Position numbers and translations under genes: made by a program. Below, one piece after another: positions 57,563-64,000 of a stretch of DNA of 64,000 bases. The stretch covers positions 7,029 to 71,028 of the forward strand of contig NZ_JNWQ01000064.1 in NCBI RefSeq assembly GCF_000716875.1, read 5' to 3'. This stretch comes from Streptomyces novaecaesareae (GTDB lineage: Bacteria; Actinomycetota; Actinomycetes; Streptomycetales; Streptomycetaceae). Positions within the stretch are counted from its first letter, which is position 1; every line of letters begins with the position of its first letter. The notes beneath the pieces were generated by a model that saw nothing but the letters and a program-made list of their open reading frames with translations, was not told where the DNA came from and ran no database searches.

Positions 57563-58717
57563 TCAGCCCAGCGCCTGCGTGAGGTCGGCCAGCAGGTCGT
57601 CGATCGACTCGATGCCGACCGAGACGCGCACCAGGTCGGCCGGCACCTCCAGCGGGGAGCCCGCCGCCGAGGCGTGGGTCATCCGGCCCGGGTGCTCGAT
57701 CAGCGACTCGACGCCGCCGAGCGACTCGCCGAGGGTGAACAGCTGCGCGCGGTTGCAGACCTCGACGGCCGCCTCCTCGCCGCCCGCGACCCGGAAGGAG
57801 ACCATGCCGCCGAAGGCCTTCATCTGCTTGGCGGCGATGTCGTGGCCGGGGTGCTCGGGCAGGCCCGGGTAGAGCACCTGGCTGACCTTGGGGTGGCCCG
57901 CCAGCAGCTCGGCGACCTTCTCCGCGTTGGCGCTGTGGCGGTCCATCCGGACGCCCAGCGTCTTGATGCCGCGCAGCACCAGCCACGCGTCGAACGGGCC
58001 GGAGACGGCGCCCATCGCGTTCTGGTGGTACGCGACCTCCTCGCCGAGGGCCGCGTCGGCCAGCACCAGCGCACCGCCGACCACGTCCGAGTGGCCGCCC
58101 ATGTACTTGGTGGTGGAGTGCACGACCGCGTCCGCGCCGAGCGCGATCGGCTGCTGCAGGTACGGGCTGGCGAAGGTGTTGTCGACCACCAGCAGCGCGC
58201 CGACGCCGTGCGCGATCTCGGCGAGCGCGGCCAGGTCGGTGATGCCCAGCAGCGGGTTGGAGGGCGTCTCCACCCACACCGCGCGGGTGTTGGGGCGCAG
58301 CGCCTCGCGGACGGTGGCCAGGTCCTGGGTGTTGGCCACGGAGAACTCGACGCCCCAGCGGGTCAGCACCTTGGCGAAGAGCCGGAAGGTGCCGCCGTAG
58401 GCGTCGTTGGGGATCACGATGTGGTCGCCCGGCTTGAGGATGGTCCGCAGCAGGGTGTCCTCGGCCGCCAGGCCGGAGGCGAAGGCGAGACCGCGGGCGC
58501 CGCCTTCGAGCGCGGCGAGGCACTCCTCCAGCGCGGTGCGGGTCGGGTTGGCGCTGCGGCTGTACTCGTAGCCGCCCCGCAGGCCGCCCACCCCGTCCTG
58601 CTTGTAGGTGGACACCTGGTAGATCGGCGTGACGACGGCCCCGGTCTGGGGGTCTGCTTCCTGACCCGCGTGGATGGCGAGGGTCTCGAAGCCCTGGGGA
58701 AGCTGGTGCTCGGTCAT
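57563..58717 (-). CDS. metB: Cystathionine gamma-synthase
   Basis: A 384-residue PLP enzyme of the Cys/Met metabolism family. It makes cystathionine from O-succinyl (or O-acetyl) homoserine and cysteine for methionine synthesis. Features are [60 protein letters not shown] and [20 protein letters not shown] with the PLP lysine in the STTKYMGGH motif. The C-terminal [19 protein letters not shown] follows. Related enzymes (MetC, MetZ, CTH) share the fold, so beta- versus gamma-activity is judged by overall likeness only. Confidence 0.93.
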   Translation of the reverse strand: MTEHQLPQGFETLAIHAGQEADPQTGAVVTPIYQVSTYKQDGVGGLRGGYEYSRSANPTRTALEECLAALEGGARGLAFASGLAAEDTLLRTILKPGDHIVIPNDAYGGTFRLFAKVLTRWGVEFSVANTQDLATVREALRPNTRAVWVETPSNPLLGITDLAALAEIAHGVGALLVVDNTFASPYLQQPIALGADAVVHSTTKYMGGHSDVVGGALVLADAALGEEVAYHQNAMGAVSGPFDAWLVLRGIKTLGVRMDRHSANAEKVAELLAGHPKVSQVLYPGLPEHPGHDIAAKQMKAFGGMVSFRVAGGEEAAVEVCNRAQLFTLGESLGGVESLIEHPGRMTHASAAGSPLEVPADLVRVSVGIESIDDLLADLTQALG

Positions 58718-58918
58718 GGGTCCGAGCCTAATGGCCGAACGCCATCACGCCCTTACGAACCGGAAACCGGCACGGACCCGCAGGTGGGAGCGGTGGTGCG
58801 GCGCGCGCGGATCCTGCTGCGCCGGTCCCCGGTCGAGGCGGACGGCCGCTCCCGGAATCCGCGGGCGGCCGTTCGCGTTGCACACTGCGCCACGTTTCCC
58901 GACCAGCTGGAGCAGGCC
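58718..58918. other. metB-msrA divergent region
   Basis: A 200-bp promoter region with no gene. No clear operator was seen. A short CGGAAACCGGCAC symmetry lies near 58759. Confidence 0.3.
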
Positions 58919-59584
58919 GTGCTGTTCAACCGCCACAAGACCTCGCTCGTCCCCGCCGACCAGGCGCTGCCCGGCCGGGCGGCCCCCGGCTTCGACCTGC
59001 GTGAGCCGCACACCGTCCTCGGGCACCCGCTGCCCGGCCCCTACCCGGAGGGCCTGGAGGTGGCCGACTTCGGCCTGGGCTGCTTCTGGGGCGCCGAGCG
59101 GACGTTCTGGCGCCTGCCCGGCGTCTGGACGACGCTGGTCGGCTACCAGGGCGGCTACACCCCCAACCCGACGTACGAGGAGGTGTGCAGCGGGCTGACC
59201 GGGCACACCGAGGCGGTCCGCGTGGTGTACGACCCGGCGGTGGTCTCCTACGAGCGCCTGCTGAAGACCTTCTGGGAGGCGCACGACCCGACGCAGGGCA
59301 ACCGCCAGGGCAACGACGTGGGCACCCAGTACCGCTCCGCCGTCTACACCCACTCCCCCGCCCAGGCGGAGGCCGCGGCGGCCTCCCGGGACGCCTTCCA
59401 GCCGGCCCTGACCGCGCTCGGCTACGGCCCGATCACCACCGAGATCGCCCCGGCCGGCCCGTTCTTCCCGGCCGAGCCGTACCACCAGCAGTACCTGTCG
59501 GAGGCCAAGAACCCCAACGGCTACTGCGGTCTCGGCGGTACCGGCGCCTCGTGCCCGATCGGCGTCGCCCGCACCCAGGGCTGA
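58919..59584 (+). CDS. msrA: Peptide methionine sulfoxide reductase MsrA
   Basis: A 221-residue MsrA that reduces the S-epimer of methionine sulfoxide in proteins and free Met. The catalytic motif is C55 in [60 protein letters not shown] and [16 protein letters not shown] (recycling cysteines near the C-terminus) complete the family pattern. The GTG at 58919 ([16 protein letters not shown]) has GGAG six bases upstream, matching typical Streptomyces MsrA. It lies divergent to metB. Confidence 0.95.
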   Translation: MLFNRHKTSLVPADQALPGRAAPGFDLREPHTVLGHPLPGPYPEGLEVADFGLGCFWGAERTFWRLPGVWTTLVGYQGGYTPNPTYEEVCSGLTGHTEAVRVVYDPAVVSYERLLKTFWEAHDPTQGNRQGNDVGTQYRSAVYTHSPAQAEAAAASRDAFQPALTALGYGPITTEIAPAGPFFPAEPYHQQYLSEAKNPNGYCGLGGTGASCPIGVARTQG

Positions 59585-59707
59585 CCGGCCGCCGACGACC
59601 CGAGGTGACCGCTCCCTGGTCCGGGCGCAGACTGGAAGGGCCAGCAAGGGCGGCCCGGCCACCTACTGGTGGCCGGGCCGCCCTCCCTCCGGGGAGAGGA
59701 ACGCGTC

Positions 59708-60070
59708 ATGTCCGGTCTGGTCCGCAAGAGCTTCGACGATCCCGAGGAAGTCCGCCCGTTCGAGGAGGGCAAGGGGGAGCTGCGCCTCGTCGACCTGGAC
59801 TCCGGCCCGGTCGGCCGGGCGGTGTTCGAGCCGGGCTGGCAGTGGTCCAAGCACGTGAAGCCGATCGCCAAGACCGACAGCTGCCAGGCCGCCCACCGCG
59901 GGTACGTGGTCTCCGGCCGGATGAAGATCGTCATGGACGACGGCCAGGAGGCCGAGTTCGGCCCCGGCGACTACATGGTCTGCCCGCCCGGGCACGACGC
60001 CTGGATCCTCGGCGACGAGCGCTGCGTCGTCATCGACTGGCAGGGCTTCGCGGATTACGCGAAGCGCTGA
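59708..60070 (+). CDS. Small cupin-domain protein
   Basis: A 120-residue single-domain cupin. Metal-site histidines appear in WSKHVKPIAKTDSCQAAHRG, and GRMKIVMDDGQEAEFGPGDY and MVCPPGHDAWILGDERCVVI give the second cupin motif. The role is unknown; such proteins may be small regulators or dioxygenases. GGGGAGAGGAACGCGTC precedes the ATG. Confidence 0.85.
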   Translation: MSGLVRKSFDDPEEVRPFEEGKGELRLVDLDSGPVGRAVFEPGWQWSKHVKPIAKTDSCQAAHRGYVVSGRMKIVMDDGQEAEFGPGDYMVCPPGHDAWILGDERCVVIDWQGFADYAKR

Positions 60071-60116
60071 GGCGCGCGGTGTCGCCGCTCGGCACCGTGC
60101 CCGGCCCGGCGGGGTG

Positions 60117-61391
60117 TCAGACGGCGCTGCCGGCCTTCCAGTCGGCCCAGCCCAGGTTCCAGCCGTTCAGGCCGTTGTCCGGGGCGACCGTCTTGTCACC
60201 GGAGTTCACGACCTCGACCACGTCGCCGACCATCGAGGACTTGTAGAACGTGTAGCCGTCCGTGCCGCTGTCCTGCGCGCCCTTGGCGTCCTGCAGGCCG
60301 ACGCAGCCGTGGCTGGTGTTCTGGCCGCCGAAGATCGACGCCGAGGACCAGTAGTTGCCGTGGATGAAGGTGCCCGAGGTGGTGAGGCGCTGGGCGTGCG
60401 GCACGTCGGCGATGTCGTACTCGCTGCCGAGGTTGACGGTCTGCGAGTTCATCCGGGTCTGCGTGTACTGCTCGGAGATGACCATCTTGCCGCCCCAGGT
60501 GGTGTGTTCGGGCGCGCCGCCGGAGATCTTGTAGACCGCGCTGACCTGGCCGTCGGTGGTGACGGTGAGCTTCTTGGTGCCGAGGTCGGCGACGCTGGTC
60601 TGGGCCCGGCCGATGGTGAACCGGACGTCCTTGGACTGGGTGCCGTACACGCCCTTGGCGCCCTCGACGTCCTTGAGCCGCAGCTTGAGGGTGACGGCGG
60701 TGCCCTTGGCCCAGTACTCCTGCGGCCGGAAGTCGAGGCGGGTGCTGGAGAACCAGTGCCCGACGATCTCGACGCCCGGCTCGGCTATCACGGTGATCGC
60801 CTGCTGGACGGCCTTCTTGTCGGTGATCGGCTTGCTGAAGTTGATCGAGACGGGCATGCCGACGCCGACCGTCGAGCCGTCCTCGGGGGTGAAGTAGCCG
60901 ACGAAGGTGTTGGCCGGGGTCGCCGTGGTGAAGACGGCGTTGGAGTCCGCCTCCAGCTTGTCCTTGTCGAGGGCGACGGCGGTGACGGTGTACTTGGTAC
61001 CGCTGGCGGGCGCGGCGGCCGAGGTCCAGCCGGTGTTGTCGGCGGAGAGCTGGCCGGCCAGTTCCTTGCCGGTGGAGTCGACGACCCTGACGCTGCTCAG
61101 GGTGCCGTTGCTGACGGCGACCTTGACCGGGTCGCTGAAGCTGGCGGCGGCGGCCCCGTCCGCGGGGGTGACGGTGATGACGGCGGCCGAGGTCCTGGGG
61201 GCGCTGCTGCCGCCGGAGCCCGGGGCGCCGCTCGCGCTGCCGCCGGTTCCGCCGCCGTTCCCGCTGCCGCTGTCGCTGTTGTCGTTGCAGGCCGCCAGCA
61301 GCAGGACGGGTGCCCCGATCAGTCCTGCGAGGACACCGCGTCGGCTCCAGCTTCCCCGGGCCGCCCGCCCCTGACCGTCCCGTGCCGTCAC
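60117..61391 (-). CDS. L,D-transpeptidase lipoprotein
   Basis: A 424-residue exported lipoprotein. Twin arginines (SWSRRGVLAGLIG) and the lipobox LLAAC (C35) indicate Tat-compatible export and lipid anchoring. A Gly/Ser-rich linker and Ig-like domains (ITVTPADGAAAASFSDPVKV; FTPEDGSTVGVGMPVSINFS) precede the YkuD catalytic domain: H344 in SGTFIHGNYWSSASIFG and the nucleophile C363 in QNTSHGCVGLQDAKG. It forms 3-3 peptidoglycan cross-links in actinomycetes. The ATG at 61391 was used. Confidence 0.94.
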   Translation of the reverse strand: MTARDGQGRAARGSWSRRGVLAGLIGAPVLLLAACNDNSDSGSGNGGGTGGSASGAPGSGGSSAPRTSAAVITVTPADGAAAASFSDPVKVAVSNGTLSSVRVVDSTGKELAGQLSADNTGWTSAAAPASGTKYTVTAVALDKDKLEADSNAVFTTATPANTFVGYFTPEDGSTVGVGMPVSINFSKPITDKKAVQQAITVIAEPGVEIVGHWFSSTRLDFRPQEYWAKGTAVTLKLRLKDVEGAKGVYGTQSKDVRFTIGRAQTSVADLGTKKLTVTTDGQVSAVYKISGGAPEHTTWGGKMVISEQYTQTRMNSQTVNLGSEYDIADVPHAQRLTTSGTFIHGNYWSSASIFGGQNTSHGCVGLQDAKGAQDSGTDGYTFYKSSMVGDVVEVVNSGDKTVAPDNGLNGWNLGWADWKAGSAV

Positions 61392-61518
61392 GTCGCGTCT
61401 CCCTGCTGATCATCCCGGGCATTTACGGATACAGAAACGCATTCCGCCCGTTCACGGTTCCATCCCGAAGGGTAAGCGATCGTATGAGATGGCCCAACTT
61501 CCCGCCGAACATGGACAA

Positions 61519-61551
61519 AACGCCCGGCCTGCCGTTGGCAGACCGGGCGTT
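61519..61551 (-). terminator. Terminator of the 112-residue protein gene
   Basis: Arms AACGCCCGG/CCGGGCGTT and CTGCC/GGCAG around a 3-nt loop, just beyond the stop of the leftward gene at 61577. Confidence 0.85.
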
Positions 61552-61576
61552 CACGAGCCGTGACGGCGAACCGCCG

Positions 61577-61915
61577 TCACTCGGCGGACTCCTCCAGCGC
61601 GTACTCGTCCCACTCCTCGCTCTCGGGGTCGAACTCGGTCTGCGCCGACTCCCAGGTCGCCGAGGCGAGCTCCACACCGGGGACCTCGCCGAGCAGCGCG
61701 ACGGGGTCGATGAAGTGCGCGAGCGAACCCGACGGGTCCACCTCGATGGCCTCGACGGACTGGGCCCGCTCCTCGTCGTCGAGGTACTCGTCGTCGGACA
61801 CCGCCTGCAGCGCCGCCGCCTTGAGCGCGCCCTCGTCGGTGATCTCCGCGATGAGCTCGATCTTGACCCGGACGTAGCGCGGGGCGTCCTGGTCGGTCGT
61901 TTCAATGCTGGTCAT
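61577..61915 (-). CDS. Acidic 112-residue protein of unknown function
   Basis: A small acidic protein (MTSIETTDQDAPRYVRVKIE; AEITDEGALKAAALQAVSDD; EFDPESEEWDEYALEESAE at the C-terminus) with alternating strands and helices. It has no signal or membrane segment, and no family was recognised. The ATG at 61915 starts a compact frame; a longer upstream start was rejected. It is on the same strand as cbs but separated from it by a terminator and ~390 bp. Confidence 0.6.
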   Translation of the reverse strand: MTSIETTDQDAPRYVRVKIELIAEITDEGALKAAALQAVSDDEYLDDEERAQSVEAIEVDPSGSLAHFIDPVALLGEVPGVELASATWESAQTEFDPESEEWDEYALEESAE

Positions 61916-62307
61916 ACGTGCGAGCGTACGGGAAGCGCGGGAGCCGCGGGCGGACGCACCGGTGGGGCCGGCCCCTCGGAGAAGGACCGGCCCCACCATT
62001 CCCCGCTTGGGCTCCCCCACCCGGGAGCCGCGAGGACGCGCCCTACGGCGCAGTGCGGCCGCGGGAGCCGCCGCACCCTGTGGACCGGCCGGAGCCGGGC
62101 AGGGGCGGGACGACGGCGCCTCCCGCGGAGGGAGGACACAGCGGCCGGGTCAGGGCCACCCGATGTGTCCGGAGCCGACCGCGATCGTCCGGGGAGCCGC
62201 TCCCGGACGGTTGCCGTCGCCTCGTTCGGCGTCCTGCCGTTGACCACAACCATGACGGACCCGTGTTAACCGCGTGCTGCGGGGAGGTGACGCCGGTGTA
62301 CCACTTC
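61916..62307. other. Intergenic region between the acidic protein gene and cbs
   Basis: GC-rich spacer without a recognised gene. It contains the promoter of the leftward acidic protein gene on its left side. Near 61968-62000 the sequence GGGGCCGGCCCC...GGGGCCGG could fold. Confidence 0.4.
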
Positions 62308-62342
62308 GCCCGTGGACGAATCCTCCGGATCCGTCCACGGGC
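62308..62342 (-). terminator. Terminator of cbs
   Basis: An 11-bp inverted repeat (GCCCGTGGACG/CGTCCACGGGC) with a 13-nt loop, 20 bp beyond the cbs stop. Confidence 0.8.
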
Positions 62343-62361
62343 GCGGGGCGGTGACTTCGCG

Positions 62362-63762
62362 TCAGTGCGCGGCGCGACCGGTCAGGAAGCCCAGCAGGTC
62401 CTGGCGGGTGACGATGCCCTGCGGCTTGCCCTCGACCAGCACGACGGCCGCGTCGGCCTTCTCCAGCACGGTCATCAGGTTGGTGACGGTCTCGCCCGAG
62501 CCGACCACCGGCAGCGGCTTGGACATCACCTTGTCCAGCGTGTCGGTCAGCTCGATCTCCTTGGCGAAGATGCCCTCCAGCAGCAGCTTCTCCACCACCG
62601 AGCCGATCACCTCGCCGGCCATGATGTCCGGGTGCCCGGCCCCGGGGGAGACCACCGGCATCTGGGAGACGCCGTACTCGCGCAGCACCCGGACCGCCTC
62701 GGCGACCGTCTCGTTCGGGTGCATGTGGACGAACTGCGGGACGCCGCCCTGCTCGATGGACTCCTTGCGGGCCAGCACCTCGCCGATGTGCGCCTCGTCG
62801 GTGGCCGAGGGCAGGAAGCCGTAGTCGGCCATCCAGTCGTCGTTGAAGATCTTCGACAGGTAGCCGCGGCCGCCGTCCGGCAGCAGCACCACCACGACGT
62901 CGTCCGGCCCGAGGTCCTTGGCGACCTCCAGCGCGGCCACCACGGCCATGCCGCAGGAGCCGCCGACCAGCAGGCCCTCCTCCTTGGCCAGGCGGCGGGT
63001 CATCTGGAACGAGTCCTTGTCGGAGACGGCGACGATCCCGTCCGCGACGCCACGGTCGTAGGCGGTCGGCCAGAAGTCCTCACCGACGCCCTCGACCAGG
63101 TACGGCCGGCCGGTGCCGCCCGAGTAGACCGAGCCCTCCGGGTCGGCGCCGATCACCTTGACCTTGCCGCCGGAGACCTCCTTCAGGTAGTTGCCGGTGC
63201 CGGAGATGGTGCCGCCGGTGCCGACGCCCGCCACGAAGTGGGTGATCTTCCCGTCGGTCTGCTCCCACAGCTCCGGGCCGGTGGAGTGGTAGTGCGAGGC
63301 CGGGTTGTCCGGGTTGGAGTACTGGTCCGGCTTCCAGGCGTTCGGGGTCTCCCGGACGAGGCGGTCGGAGACGTTGTAGTACGAGTCCGGGTGCTCCGGG
63401 GCGACGGCGGTCGGGCAGACGACCACCTCGGCGCCGTACGCGCGCAGGGTGTTGATCTTGTCGGTCGAGACCTTGTCCGGACAGACGAAGATGCACTTGT
63501 AGCCCTTCTGCTGGGCCACGATCGCCAGGCCGACACCGGTGTTCCCAGAGGTCGGCTCGACGATGGTGCCGCCCGGCTTGAGGGCGCCCGAGGCCTCCGC
63601 GGCCTCGATCATGCGCATCGCGATGCGGTCCTTCACCGAGCCGCCGGGGTTGAAGTACTCGACCTTCGCCAGCACTGTCGCGCTGATGCCCTCGGTGACC
63701 TTGTTCAGCTTGACCAGCGGCGTGTTGCCGACCAGGTCGATGATCGAGTTGTGGTACCGCAC
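62362..63762 (-). CDS. cbs: Cystathionine beta-synthase
   Basis: A 466-residue PLP enzyme that condenses serine with homocysteine, or acts as a cysteine synthase-like enzyme. The PLP lysine is K44 in EYFNPGGSVKDRIAMRMIEA. VEPTSGNTGVGLAIVAQQKG, GVGTGGTISGTGNYLKEVSG and GGSCGMAVVAALEVAKDLGP follow. Two C-terminal CBS domains (PQFVHMHPNETVAEAVRVLR; KPLPVVGSGETVTNLMTVLE) are regulatory. The GTG at 63762 has GGAGG upstream. With metB it provides reverse and forward transsulfuration in this part of the chromosome. Confidence 0.95.
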   Translation of the reverse strand: MRYHNSIIDLVGNTPLVKLNKVTEGISATVLAKVEYFNPGGSVKDRIAMRMIEAAEASGALKPGGTIVEPTSGNTGVGLAIVAQQKGYKCIFVCPDKVSTDKINTLRAYGAEVVVCPTAVAPEHPDSYYNVSDRLVRETPNAWKPDQYSNPDNPASHYHSTGPELWEQTDGKITHFVAGVGTGGTISGTGNYLKEVSGGKVKVIGADPEGSVYSGGTGRPYLVEGVGEDFWPTAYDRGVADGIVAVSDKDSFQMTRRLAKEEGLLVGGSCGMAVVAALEVAKDLGPDDVVVVLLPDGGRGYLSKIFNDDWMADYGFLPSATDEAHIGEVLARKESIEQGGVPQFVHMHPNETVAEAVRVLREYGVSQMPVVSPGAGHPDIMAGEVIGSVVEKLLLEGIFAKEIELTDTLDKVMSKPLPVVGSGETVTNLMTVLEKADAAVVLVEGKPQGIVTRQDLLGFLTGRAAH

Positions 63763-64000
63763 GGGGGTCCTCCCGGTCTATGGGCATGCGAGTGCTTTCG
63801 GTACTGCAAAGCCTAGGGCGTGGCCCGCGCCCCAGCGCTCCCGCTGTCCGCCTCCGTCAACAGCCGACCCGCCGCCCCTCCCCGCGCCCCGCGCGGCGGC
63901 CCCCGATGGCCCACTCCCGCAGGTACTCCCGACCCCACCGCCCCCGCGCCCCTCCTCCCCTCCTCCCCACCCCGCGCCCCGCACAGCGCGCAGCGCCCCC
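63763..64000. other. cbs upstream region to window edge
   Basis: A short AT-richer patch (TGCGAGTGCTTTCGGTACTGCAAAG... near 63786-63812) probably carries the cbs promoter. Beyond it the plus strand is an extreme C-rich stretch with no coding signal. Confidence 0.4.

Noticed and set aside
63778..63984. A 68-codon minus-strand frame upstream of cbs
   Set aside because: It is a product of an extreme G-rich stretch (Gly/Arg/Ala only) with no ribosome-binding site.

Overview
This 64 kb window is chromosomal DNA from a high-GC actinomycete of the Streptomycetaceae (Streptomyces or Kitasatospora). Evidence for this is the very G+C-rich third codon positions, frequent GTG starts, a WhiB-family regulator, an AfsR-like SARP, a TTA codon confined (as far as I checked) to a regulator, mycothiol metabolism (mca), a DasR-like operator before a chitinase, and divergent oxyR/ahpCD. 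From memory, the order of core genes (ispH, xseA, xseB, glpX, class I fumarase, oxyR/ahpCD, then pckG, mca, greA, ilvA, metB, msrA) follows the Streptomyces core. No rRNA, tRNA, CRISPR array, insertion sequence or prophage was recognised.

Left part (1-10 kb): partial ispH, an APC permease, exonuclease VII (xseA/xseB), a nitroreductase, a DUF4245 protein, glpX, a WhiB-like regulator, a DUF1707 protein and fumarase. Strong hairpin terminators separate most convergent pairs. Accessory block (10-18.3 kb): a GntR regulator with twin palindromic operators and a divergent 72-aa gene; two small genes encoding 37- and 94-residue polypeptides that both end in Gly-His-Pro and share a duplicated terminator; a divergent AfsR-like SARP/NB-ARC/TPR regulator carrying a TTA codon; a methyltransferase; and a SpoIIE-type phosphatase with a kinase-like ATPase domain. 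The small peptides plus the SARP are the best candidate for an undescribed signalling module.

Middle (18.3-34.5 kb): MMPL exporter with divergent TetR, oxyR with divergent ahpC-ahpD, a WXG-like small protein plus DUF1023 hydrolase plus small membrane protein, an AI-2E family permease, a transglycosylase-like secreted protein, PhoH/PIN, a cis-prenyltransferase and a secreted GH18 chitinase with an upstream DasR-like site. At 33854-33887 there is an exact Illumina Nextera transposase adapter. It truncates a prepilin peptidase gene, so the sequence across this point is an assembly artefact and adjacency on either side is unproven.

Right part (34.7-64 kb): alaA-type aminotransferase, pckG, hemolysin III, an MFS exporter with its TetR, a secreted papain-like protease operon, a second DUF1023 locus paralogous to the first, a GNAT protein, a DUF255 protein, mca, greA, an ABC-2 exporter with paired orphan operators, ilvA, MarR, metB, msrA, a cupin protein, an L,D-transpeptidase lipoprotein and cystathionine beta-synthase. 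Methionine, cysteine and sulfur metabolism (metB, cbs, msrA, mca) is concentrated in the last 13 kb.

A recurrent feature is short direct tandem repeats (10-22 bp) at or just beyond stop codons. In several cases the repeat unit is the end of the gene including its stop codon (fumarase, SpoIIE, DUF255 protein); others lie just downstream (glpX, TetR, DUF4245 gene).
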